DNA of 30,886 nucleotides. Origin: Priapulus caudatus. Its lineage: Eukaryota; Priapulida; Priapulimorpha; Priapulimorphida; Priapulidae. Position 1 is the stretch's first letter. Every line of letters begins with the position of its first letter. The notes beneath the pieces were generated by a model, which was not told the origin of the DNA, searched no databases, and saw only the letters and a list, made by a program, of their open reading frames with translations. Both the position numbers and the translations under genes were made by a program. Shown one piece after another: positions 11,700 to 20,439 of this stretch. The DNA lies in NCBI RefSeq assembly GCF_000485595.1, contig NW_014577596.1, forward strand, positions 7,451 through 38,336, read 5' to 3'.

Positions 11700-12240
11700 T
11701 GCCCGTGGCGTGCGTTTGTGGGATGTGTTCTCTTCTGCGCGTGCGTAGCGTCAATGCGTGTAGTGCGTGAATGTGTGCTTCGCGCTGTTGCGCGCATGCG
11801 TGTGATGCGTCATGTGTGCGTTCGCGCGTTGGTGCGTGCCGTGCGTTGCGTGACCGTGCTGCGTGCGTCGCGTGCGGTAGCGTGCGTGCGTTAGCAGTGC
11901 GTGGTGCGTTTTGTTGCGTGCGTGCGTGCGCCCCTCCCTGCACTGCGTGCATGCGTTGTGTGGGTGTGCGTGGTGCATTGCGTGTGTTGCGTGCGTGCGT
12001 ACCGTGCGAGCGTGCGTGCGCTGCCCGTGCGGTTGGTGACAACGTGCGGGCGTACAGTGCGTGCCGTGCTGTGTGTGTGTTCCGCGCAGTGCGTGCGTGC
12101 GTGCGTGCGTGCCGTGCGTGTGTGCGCGCCGTGCGTGCGTGCGGGTGACGATGCGTTTGCGTGCGTGGGTGGTGCATGACCGTTGCATCGCGTGGCGTGC
12201 GTGCGTGCATTTGCTGCGGTGCGGCGCTTGCATGCGGGCT
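11700..12240 (+). repeat. Intron 1, second half: (GTGC)/(GTGCGT)n tract
   Basis: About 540 bp are dominated by GTGCGTGC-type alternating purine-pyrimidine sequence. The composition strongly favours Z-DNA on paper. Overlapping frames on both strands (Arg-Ala-Cys-Val on plus, Ala-Arg-Thr-His on minus) are low-complexity artefacts. Confidence 0.8.
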
Positions 12241-12268
12241 AACCCTCATTCTCACCATCATATTGCAG

Positions 12269-12289
12269 GCGACGCTTCAGAACGGGACG
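12269..12289 (+). CDS. Host gene exon 2: 21-nt symmetric microexon
   Basis: A strong acceptor precedes it: CTAAC branch-like motif at 12239-12243, then a pyrimidine-rich stretch and TATTGCAG ending at 12268. It is followed by a donor, GTAAGA, at 12290. The 21 bases between would enter and leave in phase 1, adding seven residues without a frameshift: Gly completed from exon 1, then DASERD. The frame continues into the acceptor at 28071. Good signals on both sides plus phase agreement with exon 1 are the support; there is no protein homology to lean on for so short an exon. Confidence 0.5.
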
Positions 12290-12439
12290 GTAAGATATGT
12301 TGGTTGTTTTCACCGTCTGCCATCGTCCTAGCCGTGGCACGAAACTCACCAAGACATGGAGGCAGTTGAGAGAGATGAAAATGACACCATTGACCCTGCG
12401 CCACATTGCGTCAGTCCACTTGAACCCACAGAGGCAATA

Positions 12440-12655
12440 CATTATATAGCTGTACGCAGCGGGGCGGGCGGCAAGGCGGGCCGGGGACGGGGGCGTGTGC
12501 GGGGGCCGGGAAGCGTGGCGGGCAGGAGCGTGGCCGGTCGAGGGAGCAGGGTGGGGCCGAGCGGACGGGACGGACGGCAGCGGGGCAGGCAAGCGTGGTG
12601 GTGAGGAGCAGGTGGCGTAGGAGGCGTGGACAGGAACGGGCGGGAGCCGGAAATT
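12440..12655 (+). other. G-rich, CpG-rich island with TATA-like motif
   Basis: About 200 bp after the microexon the plus strand becomes extremely G-rich, with many GGGG and GGCGGG runs and CpGs. A TATATA motif lies just upstream (about 12444). The run spacing would permit G-quadruplexes. It could be an internal promoter or just a GC-rich low-complexity tract. Frames across it on both strands are compositional. Confidence 0.45.
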
Positions 12656-12793
12656 AACTCGGTCAACGCTGCGTGCCGGACAAATAACCGACCTATCTGT
12701 TACATAGTCCCTGAACGGCTGGAATTGCGGTTCGGACAATAAGCCGGCAAACTAGGCGGCTAACGAACAGTGACTGTGATTTGCGTGTCTCGC

Positions 12794-12850
12794 TGACGTC
12801 AGCTGTGATGTGCGGTGCGCCACATAGCTCTGTTACGTATACACCAGGGT
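12794..12850 (+). promoter_or_regulatory. CRE site and candidate alternative donor
   Basis: There is a perfect TGACGTCA at 12794-12801. From an ATG at 12808 the frame stays open for 13 codons to a consensus-like donor CAGG|GTGAGT (GT at 12849-12850). It would leave in phase 2, which does not match the phase-1 terminal exon. I regard it only as a weak alternative first-exon candidate. Confidence 0.15.
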
Positions 12851-12974
12851 GAGTACATGTCACGGTTATCAGTTATATTATCGGTTATTGTTCGACTATT
12901 GATGTATCGTTTATTGATTATCGTGAAGCAATGTTATGAATGATGATGATGCATGATCGATGCATGATGATTGA

Positions 12975-13020
12975 TGATGATGATTATTATTATTTATATT
13001 ATTCTTAGTATTATTATTTT
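12975..13020. repeat. (ATT)n microsatellite at 3' flank of Dong-like copy 2
   Basis: This is an ATT/TTA repeat grading out of a (TGA)n stretch and ending in ATTATTTT directly at the 3' end of the minus-strand Dong-like element, as at 1-51. Confidence 0.85.
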
Positions 13021-13324
13021 CACAAGTGGATCACGCATTAGCCGGTGGCTTCTCTGGGCTGACCGTTTGTCACCCTGCGGAATAGGATTAATCCATAATT
13101 TCGTGCGAATGTGTGCTGTTCCAGTAGTGCGATTTTCTGCATTTTTGGGCAGTGGCGTTGGGCCCAGGGGAGTTCCCTTAAGGTGCTTTCTCAAAACCAT
13201 TCTTTATAGAGCAAGTGTTCCAACCACTCTGTCATTTTTCTCACATTCGTACAATTTCGATTGTAGTAATTCCACTCCTCTAATTTCGATACTCCGAGAT
13301 CTTTGTACTTGACGTGAGTTTGTT

Positions 13325-15241
13325 CTAGTTTCCTTTCACCATGATGTTGGAATCATCTGGTACGGCTACGTCAATCAACAGGCATCGTTTTTCTTTCTTG
13401 TTGTGGAGCACTATATCAGGGCGGTCTGTCTGCACTGCCATATCCCACATTATGGTAGTATCTCTAATGTTGCTAACTGGTCTCGGAGTATGTTCATACC
13501 ACTTGTCAGATACTTTCTCACCAAGTTCACTGCAGATTGACCAGTGATGATAGCTGGCTACCTTGTTATGGCGATTTATGTACTTGGTTGGGGCCAGCGC
13601 TGTGCATCCGGCGATGATGTGGCTGATGGTCTCCTCTGCCTTGCTGCACATTCTGCACTTGCCGTTGACCTGTTGCTTAAAGATGTTGCGTTGATGATAT
13701 CTGGTGTTGAGTGCTTGGTCTTGGGCTGCAATGATCAGGATTTCTGTCTTCCCCTTAAGCCCGGAACTACTCGGCCAGACAACGCTTGCAGTCTTGTCGA
13801 CCAATGGCCTGTTGAGGCTCTTGTAGAATTTTCCATGCAAAGGCCAGTTCATCAATACCTCGATCTTCTCTGTTTCTATATTGGCCTTCAGTCTCTGCTT
13901 TGTTGAGGATTGGCTGGTCGGCTGAGGAGACAAGTATTTGGCTTTGATTTTTTTAGCCTCGCGTAAGAGAGCGTGCTTTGATTTTACAGACTGATGAATT
14001 TTGATAAGCTTTGTAAATTTGTCTTCCTTAAGCTCGATGTACTCGCCTAGACCTACAATGGCAGTGCTGTACGCAGACATCAGTTTAATGAGCCCACGAC
14101 CACCATTTTGCCTCTTGATGTACAGTCGCTCTACATCTGCTTTTGGGTGATGGAGACCGTGCATGGTTAGTAGCTTTCTTGTCCTGCGATCCATGCTTTC
14201 GATATCTGATCGCAACCAGTTGGTCACTCCAAAGCTGTACACGGGGACTGGGAGTGCCAGGCTATTGATAGCCGTTATCTTGTTTTTGGAGCAAAGCACA
14301 GACTTGAGAACTAGGCGAACTCGGCGATAGTACTCCTTAGCAATGTTCTCCTTCATTTTTACATGCTGAATACCATTACTTTCGTCTACACCAAGATATT
14401 TGTAGGTGTCCTTGTGGTTCAGACTTTGTAGGGCTGTCTTGTCATCAAGCTTGATGTTTCGACTGTTTACTAGCTTACCACCTTTTAAGATTGCGGTTGC
14501 ACACTTTTCCAAGCCGAACTCCATTTTGATGTCATCACTGAATGCTTTGACTGTTACCAAGGCCTGCTCCAGCTCATATTCGTTTTTGGTGAACAGTTTA
14601 AGGTCACCCATGTAGAGCAGGTGGCTGATGGTGTTGTGTTTATCGACTGTAAATCCCAGATCCTGTCTATTCAGCATGTTGGTAAGCGGTGTTAGTGCTA
14701 AGCAGAATAGCAGGGGAGAGAGCGAGTCACCCTGAAAGATTCCTGTCTTGATTGAGATATATTTTGTCCTGAGGCAGCCTCCTTGAGTGACAAGGAGCAT
14801 TTCAGTCTTCCATCTCTTTATTGTAACTTTCATGAACTGAATGATGGTTGGTGACACACGGTAGATTCTCATGGCTGCGAGAATCCAGGAATGTGGGACA
14901 CTGTCGAAGGCTTTCTTATAATCAGTCCACGCCATTCCTATGTTCCTCTTGAGCTTTTTTGCCATGCTCACAATCATGTTACTAATGAGAAGTTGGTCTT
15001 TGCACCCTCTAGACGCTCTTCTACAGCATTTCTGCTCATCCGTGAGGATGTCGCTTTTTTGTAAGTGATTGTAGAGGTGGTTGCTGATTGCAGCAGTAAG
15101 AATCGTGTAGGTGGTAGACAGGCAGGTGATTAGTCGATAGTTCTTTGGTTCTTTTGTATCCTTGCCTTTTGAAAGAAGAAAAGTAATTCCTGATGTCAAC
15201 CACTTATTACTTGCTATTACTTGGATCCTTGATGGTGTCAT
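13325..15241 (-). CDS. Reverse transcriptase and restriction-like endonuclease ORF (Dong/R4 clade)
   Basis: This is the longest intact frame here (638 codons). It contains RT motifs NYRLITCL (about 33), DYKKAFDSVPH (motif A, about 106), GIFQGDSLSPLLF (about 170) and KYLGV (about 283). A C-x2-C-x8-H-x4-C zinc-binding motif lies at residues 529-546. A PD-(D/E)XK-like endonuclease end (RPDIV then CLLIDVAVPDD) follows near 605-635. This order, RT then CCHC then RLE, is diagnostic of R2/R4-type elements, which nick target DNA and prime cDNA synthesis there. The catalytic box that should be Y-M-D-D reads Y-M-G-D (14603-14614), losing the first Asp, so it is probably inactive. The frame stops after VKGN, short of the usual C-terminal tail. 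The 15241 start is only where the frame opens; the native protein begins further upstream. Confidence 0.88.
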   Translation of the reverse strand: MTPSRIQVIASNKWLTSGITFLLSKGKDTKEPKNYRLITCLSTTYTILTAAISNHLYNHLQKSDILTDEQKCCRRASRGCKDQLLISNMIVSMAKKLKRNIGMAWTDYKKAFDSVPHSWILAAMRIYRVSPTIIQFMKVTIKRWKTEMLLVTQGGCLRTKYISIKTGIFQGDSLSPLLFCLALTPLTNMLNRQDLGFTVDKHNTISHLLYMGDLKLFTKNEYELEQALVTVKAFSDDIKMEFGLEKCATAILKGGKLVNSRNIKLDDKTALQSLNHKDTYKYLGVDESNGIQHVKMKENIAKEYYRRVRLVLKSVLCSKNKITAINSLALPVPVYSFGVTNWLRSDIESMDRRTRKLLTMHGLHHPKADVERLYIKRQNGGRGLIKLMSAYSTAIVGLGEYIELKEDKFTKLIKIHQSVKSKHALLREAKKIKAKYLSPQPTSQSSTKQRLKANIETEKIEVLMNWPLHGKFYKSLNRPLVDKTASVVWPSSSGLKGKTEILIIAAQDQALNTRYHQRNIFKQQVNGKCRMCSKAEETISHIIAGCTALAPTKYINRHNKVASYHHWSICSELGEKVSDKWYEHTPRPVSNIRDTTIMWDMAVQTDRPDIVLHNKKEKRCLLIDVAVPDDSNIMVKGN

Positions 15242-15392
15242 TCAAGGCCCTGGTTAGTTGTTTATGGAGGGCACTTAAATGCTTAATCCAGAAGTTGTGC
15301 AGCTTTGTCTGGGCCAGGAGACTTCCAGTTGTGGGTCCGCTTGATGGCCTGCTGTTCCTCACACATTGTAATGTCAGTCCATACATCCATTG

Positions 15393-15960
15393 CTACATTC
15401 TGGAATGCTTCCTCTTATTTGATCTAAGTGGCTTTGGTATTGTGGTCTGTGCCAACCTCCAGTATTCCACGCCAGAATTGATCGAGTCGCTCTTGAGATA
15501 GAGGTTCCTTGATTCTGCTTTGCTGCTCGTTGAAATGCCGGTAGAATTTTTTGGCATCTTTATGGAAGAGCTTATTCTGATAGTAGTGCTCACTCCGCTT
15601 AGTAAACCTTCTCAACCTCTGAGCTTTGGCCTGTAGTTTCATCTTTATTTTTTGTTCGATCTTGCATAATTATGGTCTTATTCTTTCTTCGGCTCTTGCA
15701 TAAGATGCTCCTGGCCTTGGCATGTACTTGCTTTGTTGTGACACCTTTTTTTATTTCGCTAAGTATGGAGAGGTCCTTGCGATGGTTTTCAATTTTTTTC
15801 TGATTCTTTTCTTCCATGTTGGTTCCTCTGTGGGCTTCGTGACTTTTTCTTTTGTCTATCCAGCAATAACAGCAGCAGTCGCGTACATTAATTCATTGAT
15901 TTCTGATCATTTTAGATGGTTATCTTTGATGATATTGGTGAGGGCCTGATTTGCAGCTTG
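15393..15960 (-). pseudogene. Dong-like ORF, basic linker upstream of RT (frameshifted)
   Basis: Overlapping minus frames at 15642-15424 and 15817-15599 carry QRLRRFTKRSEHYYQNK, AKKFYRHF and a DQFWRGILE motif. These are typical of the segment N-terminal to RT in this non-LTR family. At least one further frame change and a stop near 15865 separate them from the acidic segment ending near 16020. The same region in copy 1 (about 2400-3100) has different extra indels. Confidence 0.65.
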
Positions 15961-16011
15961 AATATCGTGCCGTATTGCCTTGTTGAGATGAATCTTTTTC
16001 AGGCTTCTGCG

Positions 16012-16200
16012 TTAATCCAGGGGGATTGCCTGAGTTTCAAACAGCTTAGTAGAGATTCGATCTTCCATATCCACTACTGATTCACCTTCATGGGTATCCG
16101 TATGCTGCGGTGTTTGTTCAGCCTCGGGCTCTGGGGGTTGTAGGTCTTCAGGTTGTTCAGTGGGGATAAGTGTTCGTTGCGATGCATTATTTTGCTTTCG
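16012..16200 (-). pseudogene. Acidic Pro/Glu linker of the Dong-like ORF
   Basis: The minus frame reads a Thr/Pro/Glu-rich stretch (TEQPEDLQPPEPEAEQT) followed by VVDMEDRISTKLFETQ. This connects by position to the basic linker after a stop. It probably belongs to the low-conservation region between the Dong N-terminal domain and RT. Confidence 0.4.
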
Positions 16201-17013
16201 GCCGCCTGCCACTATTGAAATGGAGCTTGATCGTATAGTGTAATTCTTGACATCGCCTCTCCAGATATGGAGCGCGCGTAGAGTTAAAAGTCTTGTATGA
16301 TAGTATCGTTTCTTGCGTTGTGTTCTCATCCCATTCCTCGAGCATCCTTGCCTGGTATGGGATGGGAAGGGCCATTGCCAAAAATACGAATGCGTTAGGG
16401 GGAGGTGCGCGCCCAACCCAATAATAGGGGCACTCGAACCTCCAGCACCGCCATAGCTCGAGCCAGTCAATATTGATTGTATAACTGGCCGGGACGATTA
16501 TGGCGGTGCCCTGAAAGCTTAGTCCGGCCGGCATCTGGTGGTGGTCATGCGACGTATCTAAAAGGGGTAGGAGCATTTCGGTGTGGTCGGCTACCGCCGC
16601 CGCCACTCACCATTCCGCATCCTCGTGCACGCCACCCGGTTGGGGCAGCGGCACGATGGCATACCCGAAGGTTTCGCAGTTTGACACGGACGGCGGGTAC
16701 GGTATGCGGGTCGATACATACGTGGGACCATGCAGGCGACAACGACGCGGCCGGATTCCATAAGGGCCCACATTAAAGCCAAATATTCGGGGAGGGATAA
16801 ATTTGAATGCCTCAAAAATGAGTTATTGTCTAACGTCCTGCCCAGATACGCCGACGGAGCTCTCGCCTTACACCTCCGTATCAGCAGGGCCACCCAGGGC
16901 GTGCCCACTGGCAGCGCGACCGGGCGAACCGTGTAACGCTGCCAGATGACCTCGGCGAGCTCTATCTCCCTTGGGGTGCACCTATAGTACACCTGCGGAG
17001 CTGCAACAAGCAA
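16187..17013 (-). other. Two overlapping unidentified frames (140 and 139 codons)
   Basis: Minus frames 17013-16591 and 16606-16187 have ordinary amino-acid composition with many hydrophobic and aromatic residues (for example IDWLELWRCW, VIWQRYTVRPV). They overlap at their ends as if one frame were shifted. I recognise no family. They sit between the Env gene and the Dong-like fragment, in the position expected for the 3' LTR or a 3' accessory ORF of the LTR element. The region is present, scrambled, in copy 1 (about 3440-4200). If it is an LTR, the reading frames are accidental. Confidence 0.35.
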
Positions 17014-17312
17014 AACAATTTGCCACGCATTTGCGAAGCGCGTAACGGTTAATACCGGGTAATAAGTACCGTTCCTTAACTATTGTCTCTACGAGTGCTC
17101 ATCTGAGCACGTCTAACATGGAACATATAAGGTTCGTAGTTATAATACGACCTGCCCACACATCGCTTGAGCGTATACGTGCTCAATGCACATTCACATG
17201 CACCGACATAAATTATGCACTGTAAGTGAGAATCACGAGTACGGGCGGCCATGCATCAACTGTCGCACATTCGTTATACCCCGCCCCCACCCCATGGGAC
17301 TCCATTTAACTA

Positions 17313-17552
17313 CTAGTAGTTTAACACAGGGGGTGTCTGCAGCTCACCACCCGCGAGTGGAACGGGCTCCAGGAGCGGTATAGGTGGCGGGGCGTCAATC
17401 GAACGTGACGGCAGAAACGGCGCAGACAGCGGTGTCTCGGACTCGTCGTTCGGCTGCGCCACTATACGTGCCAGCTGTCTAACTGGATAGAGCAAAGCTA
17501 CAGTTATGCGGCCATTACCGGGCCTGTCTGTATGTAGTTCGTTCAGCGTCAT
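17313..17552 (-). pseudogene. Possible Env cytoplasmic tail
   Basis: This is an 80-codon minus frame, Pro/Leu-rich at its end, lying just after the predicted Env transmembrane segment but in a different frame. It could be the cytoplasmic tail separated by a frameshift. The palindrome CTACTAGTAG lies immediately beyond its stop. There is no family match that I recognise. Confidence 0.3.
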
Positions 17553-17616
17553 TTCGGACCCCCTGCTGTCAGCGCAGGTGGGTGGACGATACCTAGCAAA
17601 GGATCGCGGGATGTGC

Positions 17617-18501
17617 CTACGACAACGACAATAGATCGACGATCAACCCTCCAATAGACAATGCTATGAGCGCAAGCGCTACATAGCCTATCGAGTGGTG
17701 CGGGTTAGTGTCGAGCGGTGAGTTCAGGCCGTAGTAAGAATCGGCCATAGCGATACGTTTACCATGCTTAACCGCTGCAACCAGGTCATCATAGGCAACG
17801 TCTAGGTCAGTATTTCTATACATCTCAGGCGGAACCGTAAGGTAAGGTATCAGCGAGTTTCTACTATCGTCTTGAACCGCGGGTAATGCATAATTGTCTG
17901 ACCAAATATGGGGGACCTCCTCAGGAAACATCGGCACGACGGCCTCTATTGTGGGGAGTACTTTGGCGTCATACTCATGATAAAAGAACGACGGGAGCGA
18001 AAAATACTTCGACTCGCCCTTACACGCTGAGTACAGCGTAATGATCTGGTGATGCACGATATTCAATTCGCGTACCTGTACTTGTGCTTTAGGGTGTAAC
18101 TGACAGCTTATTGAAACGCGTATCGGGTGGGGTGAAGTTATCAACCAACGCCCGTTTAGTAGATACTGGGCCTTAGGGGTCGGTCGTGCGTAAAACGTAA
18201 CCCGCTTAGTACACAGGGCATTTCTATTCTCTGTTATGTTTCGATATAACGCTGTGGGGCATGACGTAACCACCGATATGGGGTAGACAGGTAATTTTAC
18301 GTCGCAGACATGCTGACGTTTGCGTAAACATACGCGCAGCGCGTCTTCGTCCGGCTGTATATAGCTAACTCGATCCAACGAGATACCAATGTAGTCCTGC
18401 TTAAAACTGTAATATGCCGCGGCCGTGGTGTTACGTAAGTAAACAGGGGGGCGTAGAATTTGATACATTTGGAACGTCATATCACGGTATCTCAGCGGCA
18501 T
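17617..18501 (-). CDS. Env-like fusion glycoprotein, main ectodomain and membrane anchor
   Basis: This is a 294-codon frame with many spaced cysteines (VCLRKRQHVC, SCPTALYRN, ALCTKR, SISCQLHP, YSACKG) and N-glycosylation sequons such as NITE and NTTA. A C-terminal hydrophobic helix (GYVALALIALSIGGLIV) is the likely membrane anchor. The cysteine spacing and the order of short W/P/C landmarks resemble the F-like Env of insect errantiviruses and baculovirus F proteins, and the position after integrase fits. The N-terminal part with the signal peptide is in another frame at 18824-18492. I see no clear furin site. The family assignment is from pattern only, not from a search. Confidence 0.6.
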   Translation of the reverse strand: MPLRYRDMTFQMYQILRPPVYLRNTTAAAYYSFKQDYIGISLDRVSYIQPDEDALRVCLRKRQHVCDVKLPVYPISVVTSCPTALYRNITENRNALCTKRVTFYARPTPKAQYLLNGRWLITSPHPIRVSISCQLHPKAQVQVRELNIVHHQIITLYSACKGESKYFSLPSFFYHEYDAKVLPTIEAVVPMFPEEVPHIWSDNYALPAVQDDSRNSLIPYLTVPPEMYRNTDLDVAYDDLVAAVKHGKRIAMADSYYGLNSPLDTNPHHSIGYVALALIALSIGGLIVDLLSLS

Positions 18502-18824
18502 AAAAGCAAGGACATGAAGGGCATCCTTATTTGGGCAGCATATGCGCTGACTGAACTAGAAGATGCGGCTTTCGGCGGTAAGGGTGGTAGCATAAGTATC
18601 TCTGCTAGCTGTGCTTTAAGCATGTCAAGGTATTCTCGAATTGCGGTGAAATTTACTGTGAAAGCCAGGGCCCAAGTGCTTTGAGTCACGGATATTTGAC
18701 CCCGCAATACAAACACAATCTCCTGCGACGGCTGGTGTACCTCACCGGCTGTCGTGGCAACCTGGATCATTACTGCTGCTGTCAGCAGCGCGGCTATCCA
18801 CCAAGCTGCCATCATATTCTGCAA
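18492..18824 (-). CDS. Env-like glycoprotein, N-terminal part with signal peptide
   Basis: This 110-codon minus frame begins MQNMMAAWWIAALLTAAV, a strong signal peptide. It is followed by a segment (ISVTQSTWALAF, then an NFT sequon) typical of the start of F-like Env ectodomains. It overlaps the main Env frame by 10 bases in a different frame, indicating a frameshift near 18500. Confidence 0.55.
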   Translation of the reverse strand: MQNMMAAWWIAALLTAAVMIQVATTAGEVHQPSQEIVFVLRGQISVTQSTWALAFTVNFTAIREYLDMLKAQLAEILMLPPLPPKAASSSSVSAYAAQIRMPFMSLLLCR

Positions 18825-19113
18825 GAGAGCGTAAACGCGCTAAAGGCACGACATCTTTCTCGTCCCACTGCGAACTAGCACCGTCCTCATCAGCGTCAAT
18901 ACTTCCCGCTGGGCTTAAGGCCCGCGGTGCGACTAGTGTCGCCTCTCTTACCGGTCGGGTGTAACCGTTCGCTTGTAAATCTGCATTTTGAGTGGGCCTA
19001 TCCCACTCTTAAAAGGGGTGCGCGGGCCTTATATTACTGACATGCACATCAAACGTGCGTGTACTATCGTCGCGTTTAATCCGAACCCGTCGCGACGTAA
19101 GTTTTTTGATTAT
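18825..19113 (-). other. Spacer between integrase and Env, no frame of note
   Basis: This would hold the integrase C-terminal tail and any splice acceptor used to express Env. No open frame of useful length is left, and I see no distinct motif beyond its conservation in copy 1 (about 6840-7290). Confidence 0.4.
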
Positions 19114-19464
19114 TCAATAATGGGCTCTCCAAAAAGATGCAAACTTACGTGTCTGTGTGCCAGATAGAACGGGGTTAAACCACAAGACTGGATCCCCCGG
19201 CTCGTATTCTAGCTCTTTAGCGCGCTGATTGTAACGTTGTTTATTTTTCAGGCGCGCGGTTCTAGTATTCCGTTTGATGTTTGTAAACGCCCGGTGGAGT
19301 CGCTCTGTGGCGTGCGTAACGGGGTCGTCTGAATAAGAGAGACGCCTGGGCTGTAGTAACACGTCTATCGGTAGCACAGCGTCGCGGCCATGGTGAATAA
19401 AAAACGGTGTAAATTGCGACGTTTCGTTTATAGCTGTTCTATACGCAAACAGAGCTGCGGCCAC
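19114..19464 (-). pseudogene. Integrase C-terminal part (Ty3/gypsy-type)
   Basis: The frame contains FAYRTAINETSQFTPFFIHHGRDAVLP, split here as FAYRTAINETSQFTPF and HHGRD, then RLKNKQRYNQRA and EYEPGDPVLWFNP. These are the signatures of the end of the integrase core and the GPY/F-type C-terminal domain. It is out of frame with the catalytic core at 20415-19519; the break lies between 19465 and 19519. Confidence 0.75.
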
Positions 19465-19518
19465 GTGCTGGTCCCAGCTTGTATGGTTCCCCCTTTGGCC
19501 TATCGCACAATCTAAAAG

Positions 19519-20415
19519 CTAGGCTAATGTGCGATGAAAACGTTCACATTGTCCATTAGACTGAGGATGGTACGGGGCGGTCCGAATGTGATTGATTCCC
19601 AGTAACGTGGTCAGCCGAGTCATTAATTTATTAACAAACTCCAAACCGTTATCTGTGAGTATCGCCCTCGGACAAGAGTTAGTAGAGATAAATTGGTTAA
19701 CAAATATATCGGAGACCATGGCTGCACTCTTATGAGCCATCAGATATGCTTCAGGATAACTAGAATAGAGGTCCAAAAATGTTAGCATATACCGGTTACC
19801 AGCTGGTATAACGGAGTGAGACCCTGTCACATCGATTACCACTACGTCACCAACTTGTCTCGGCTGGGGTGCATGCATTAACGGCACGAGTACCCTTTGC
19901 AATTTGCGCGCATTACACGTGACGCATGACTTAACATAATGGTATGTATCCGCGAACATTCGTGGCCAATAGAATCTCGCAGCCATCTTTGAGTAAATCT
20001 TTTTGAAACCGAGATGAACACTGTACATGTGATCGTGGAATTGTTTAAGTATATTCGGAATTAACACTCGCGGTATGGCTACCTGTGGATCGTATTCGGT
20101 CAGAGCGGGTCGAGAGCTTACGTGGTAAATGATTCCGTCGTCTATAAAGTACTCAGCAACCAATCGGGCGTCCTTTAAGCTGCAATCAGCCTCGCTCAGT
20201 ACTTCCCAATCGCGCGACAAAAATGGGTCAGCTGTTTGAAGTGCAATGAGATCAGGTAACGACGAAGGGAATTCTGTCGCCCGCTGTGCGCGGTAGTTGC
20301 GAGTTTTTGGCATAGTAATCGCTGCTGCTAATTTAGGAGCTTGGAGCTCCTCCGCGTGTGCGTGCGTGAGTGGGGGTGATGGATCAATAGCAATGCTCTC
20401 GGGCACTTGCTTCAC
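19519..20415 (-). CDS. Integrase: zinc-binding domain and DDE core
   Basis: This 298-codon frame has an HHCC domain (FHDHMYSVHLGF, then CVTCNARK at about 125-170). The DDE catalytic core follows: Asp in VVVIDVTG, Asp in AILTDNGLEF, and Glu in SNGQCERFHRTL near the end. All three acidic residues are present, so this domain looks chemically intact. Its N-terminus overlaps the end of RNase H. It belongs to the minus-strand Ty3/gypsy-type element, and a disrupted counterpart is at about 7300-8570. Confidence 0.88.
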   Translation of the reverse strand: MKQVPESIAIDPSPPLTHAHAEELQAPKLAAAITMPKTRNYRAQRATEFPSSLPDLIALQTADPFLSRDWEVLSEADCSLKDARLVAEYFIDDGIIYHVSSRPALTEYDPQVAIPRVLIPNILKQFHDHMYSVHLGFKKIYSKMAARFYWPRMFADTYHYVKSCVTCNARKLQRVLVPLMHAPQPRQVGDVVVIDVTGSHSVIPAGNRYMLTFLDLYSSYPEAYLMAHKSAAMVSDIFVNQFISTNSCPRAILTDNGLEFVNKLMTRLTTLLGINHIRTAPYHPQSNGQCERFHRTLA

Positions 20416-20439
20416 TTGCTCGGCGGTTTCGACGACTCG

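Larger units (their letters stand above)
13021..16200 (-). mobile_element. Dong/R4-like non-LTR retrotransposon, 3' portion (copy 2)
   Basis: The 3' end lies on the TTA repeat. Going upstream on the minus strand come the C-terminal tail (frameshifted, 13200-12994), the RLE and RT ORF (13325-15241), and linker pieces to about 16200 that carry the family's basic QRLRRFTKR...KKFYR block and an acidic Pro/Glu stretch. The N-terminal domain and 5' UTR are absent here, but matching pieces occur at about 27080-27935. The element therefore seems to be split or 5' truncated. The 16200 limit is where family resemblance fades. Confidence 0.75.

Noticed and set aside
11644-12261. Minus frames of 205 and 160 codons and plus frames of 125 and 102 codons
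   Set aside because: They are products of the GTGC repeat (Ala-Arg-Thr-His or Arg-Ala-Cys-Val strings), lie within an intron, and show no domain.
12239-12739. 166-codon minus frame rich in Pro/Ala
   Set aside because: It reads the complement of the G-rich island; its composition explains its openness and it crosses the microexon on the wrong strand.
17322-17342. CTACTAGTAG palindrome as an LTR boundary
   Set aside because: It sits at a plausible place, but no matching 5' LTR copy was found, so the boundary cannot be supported.
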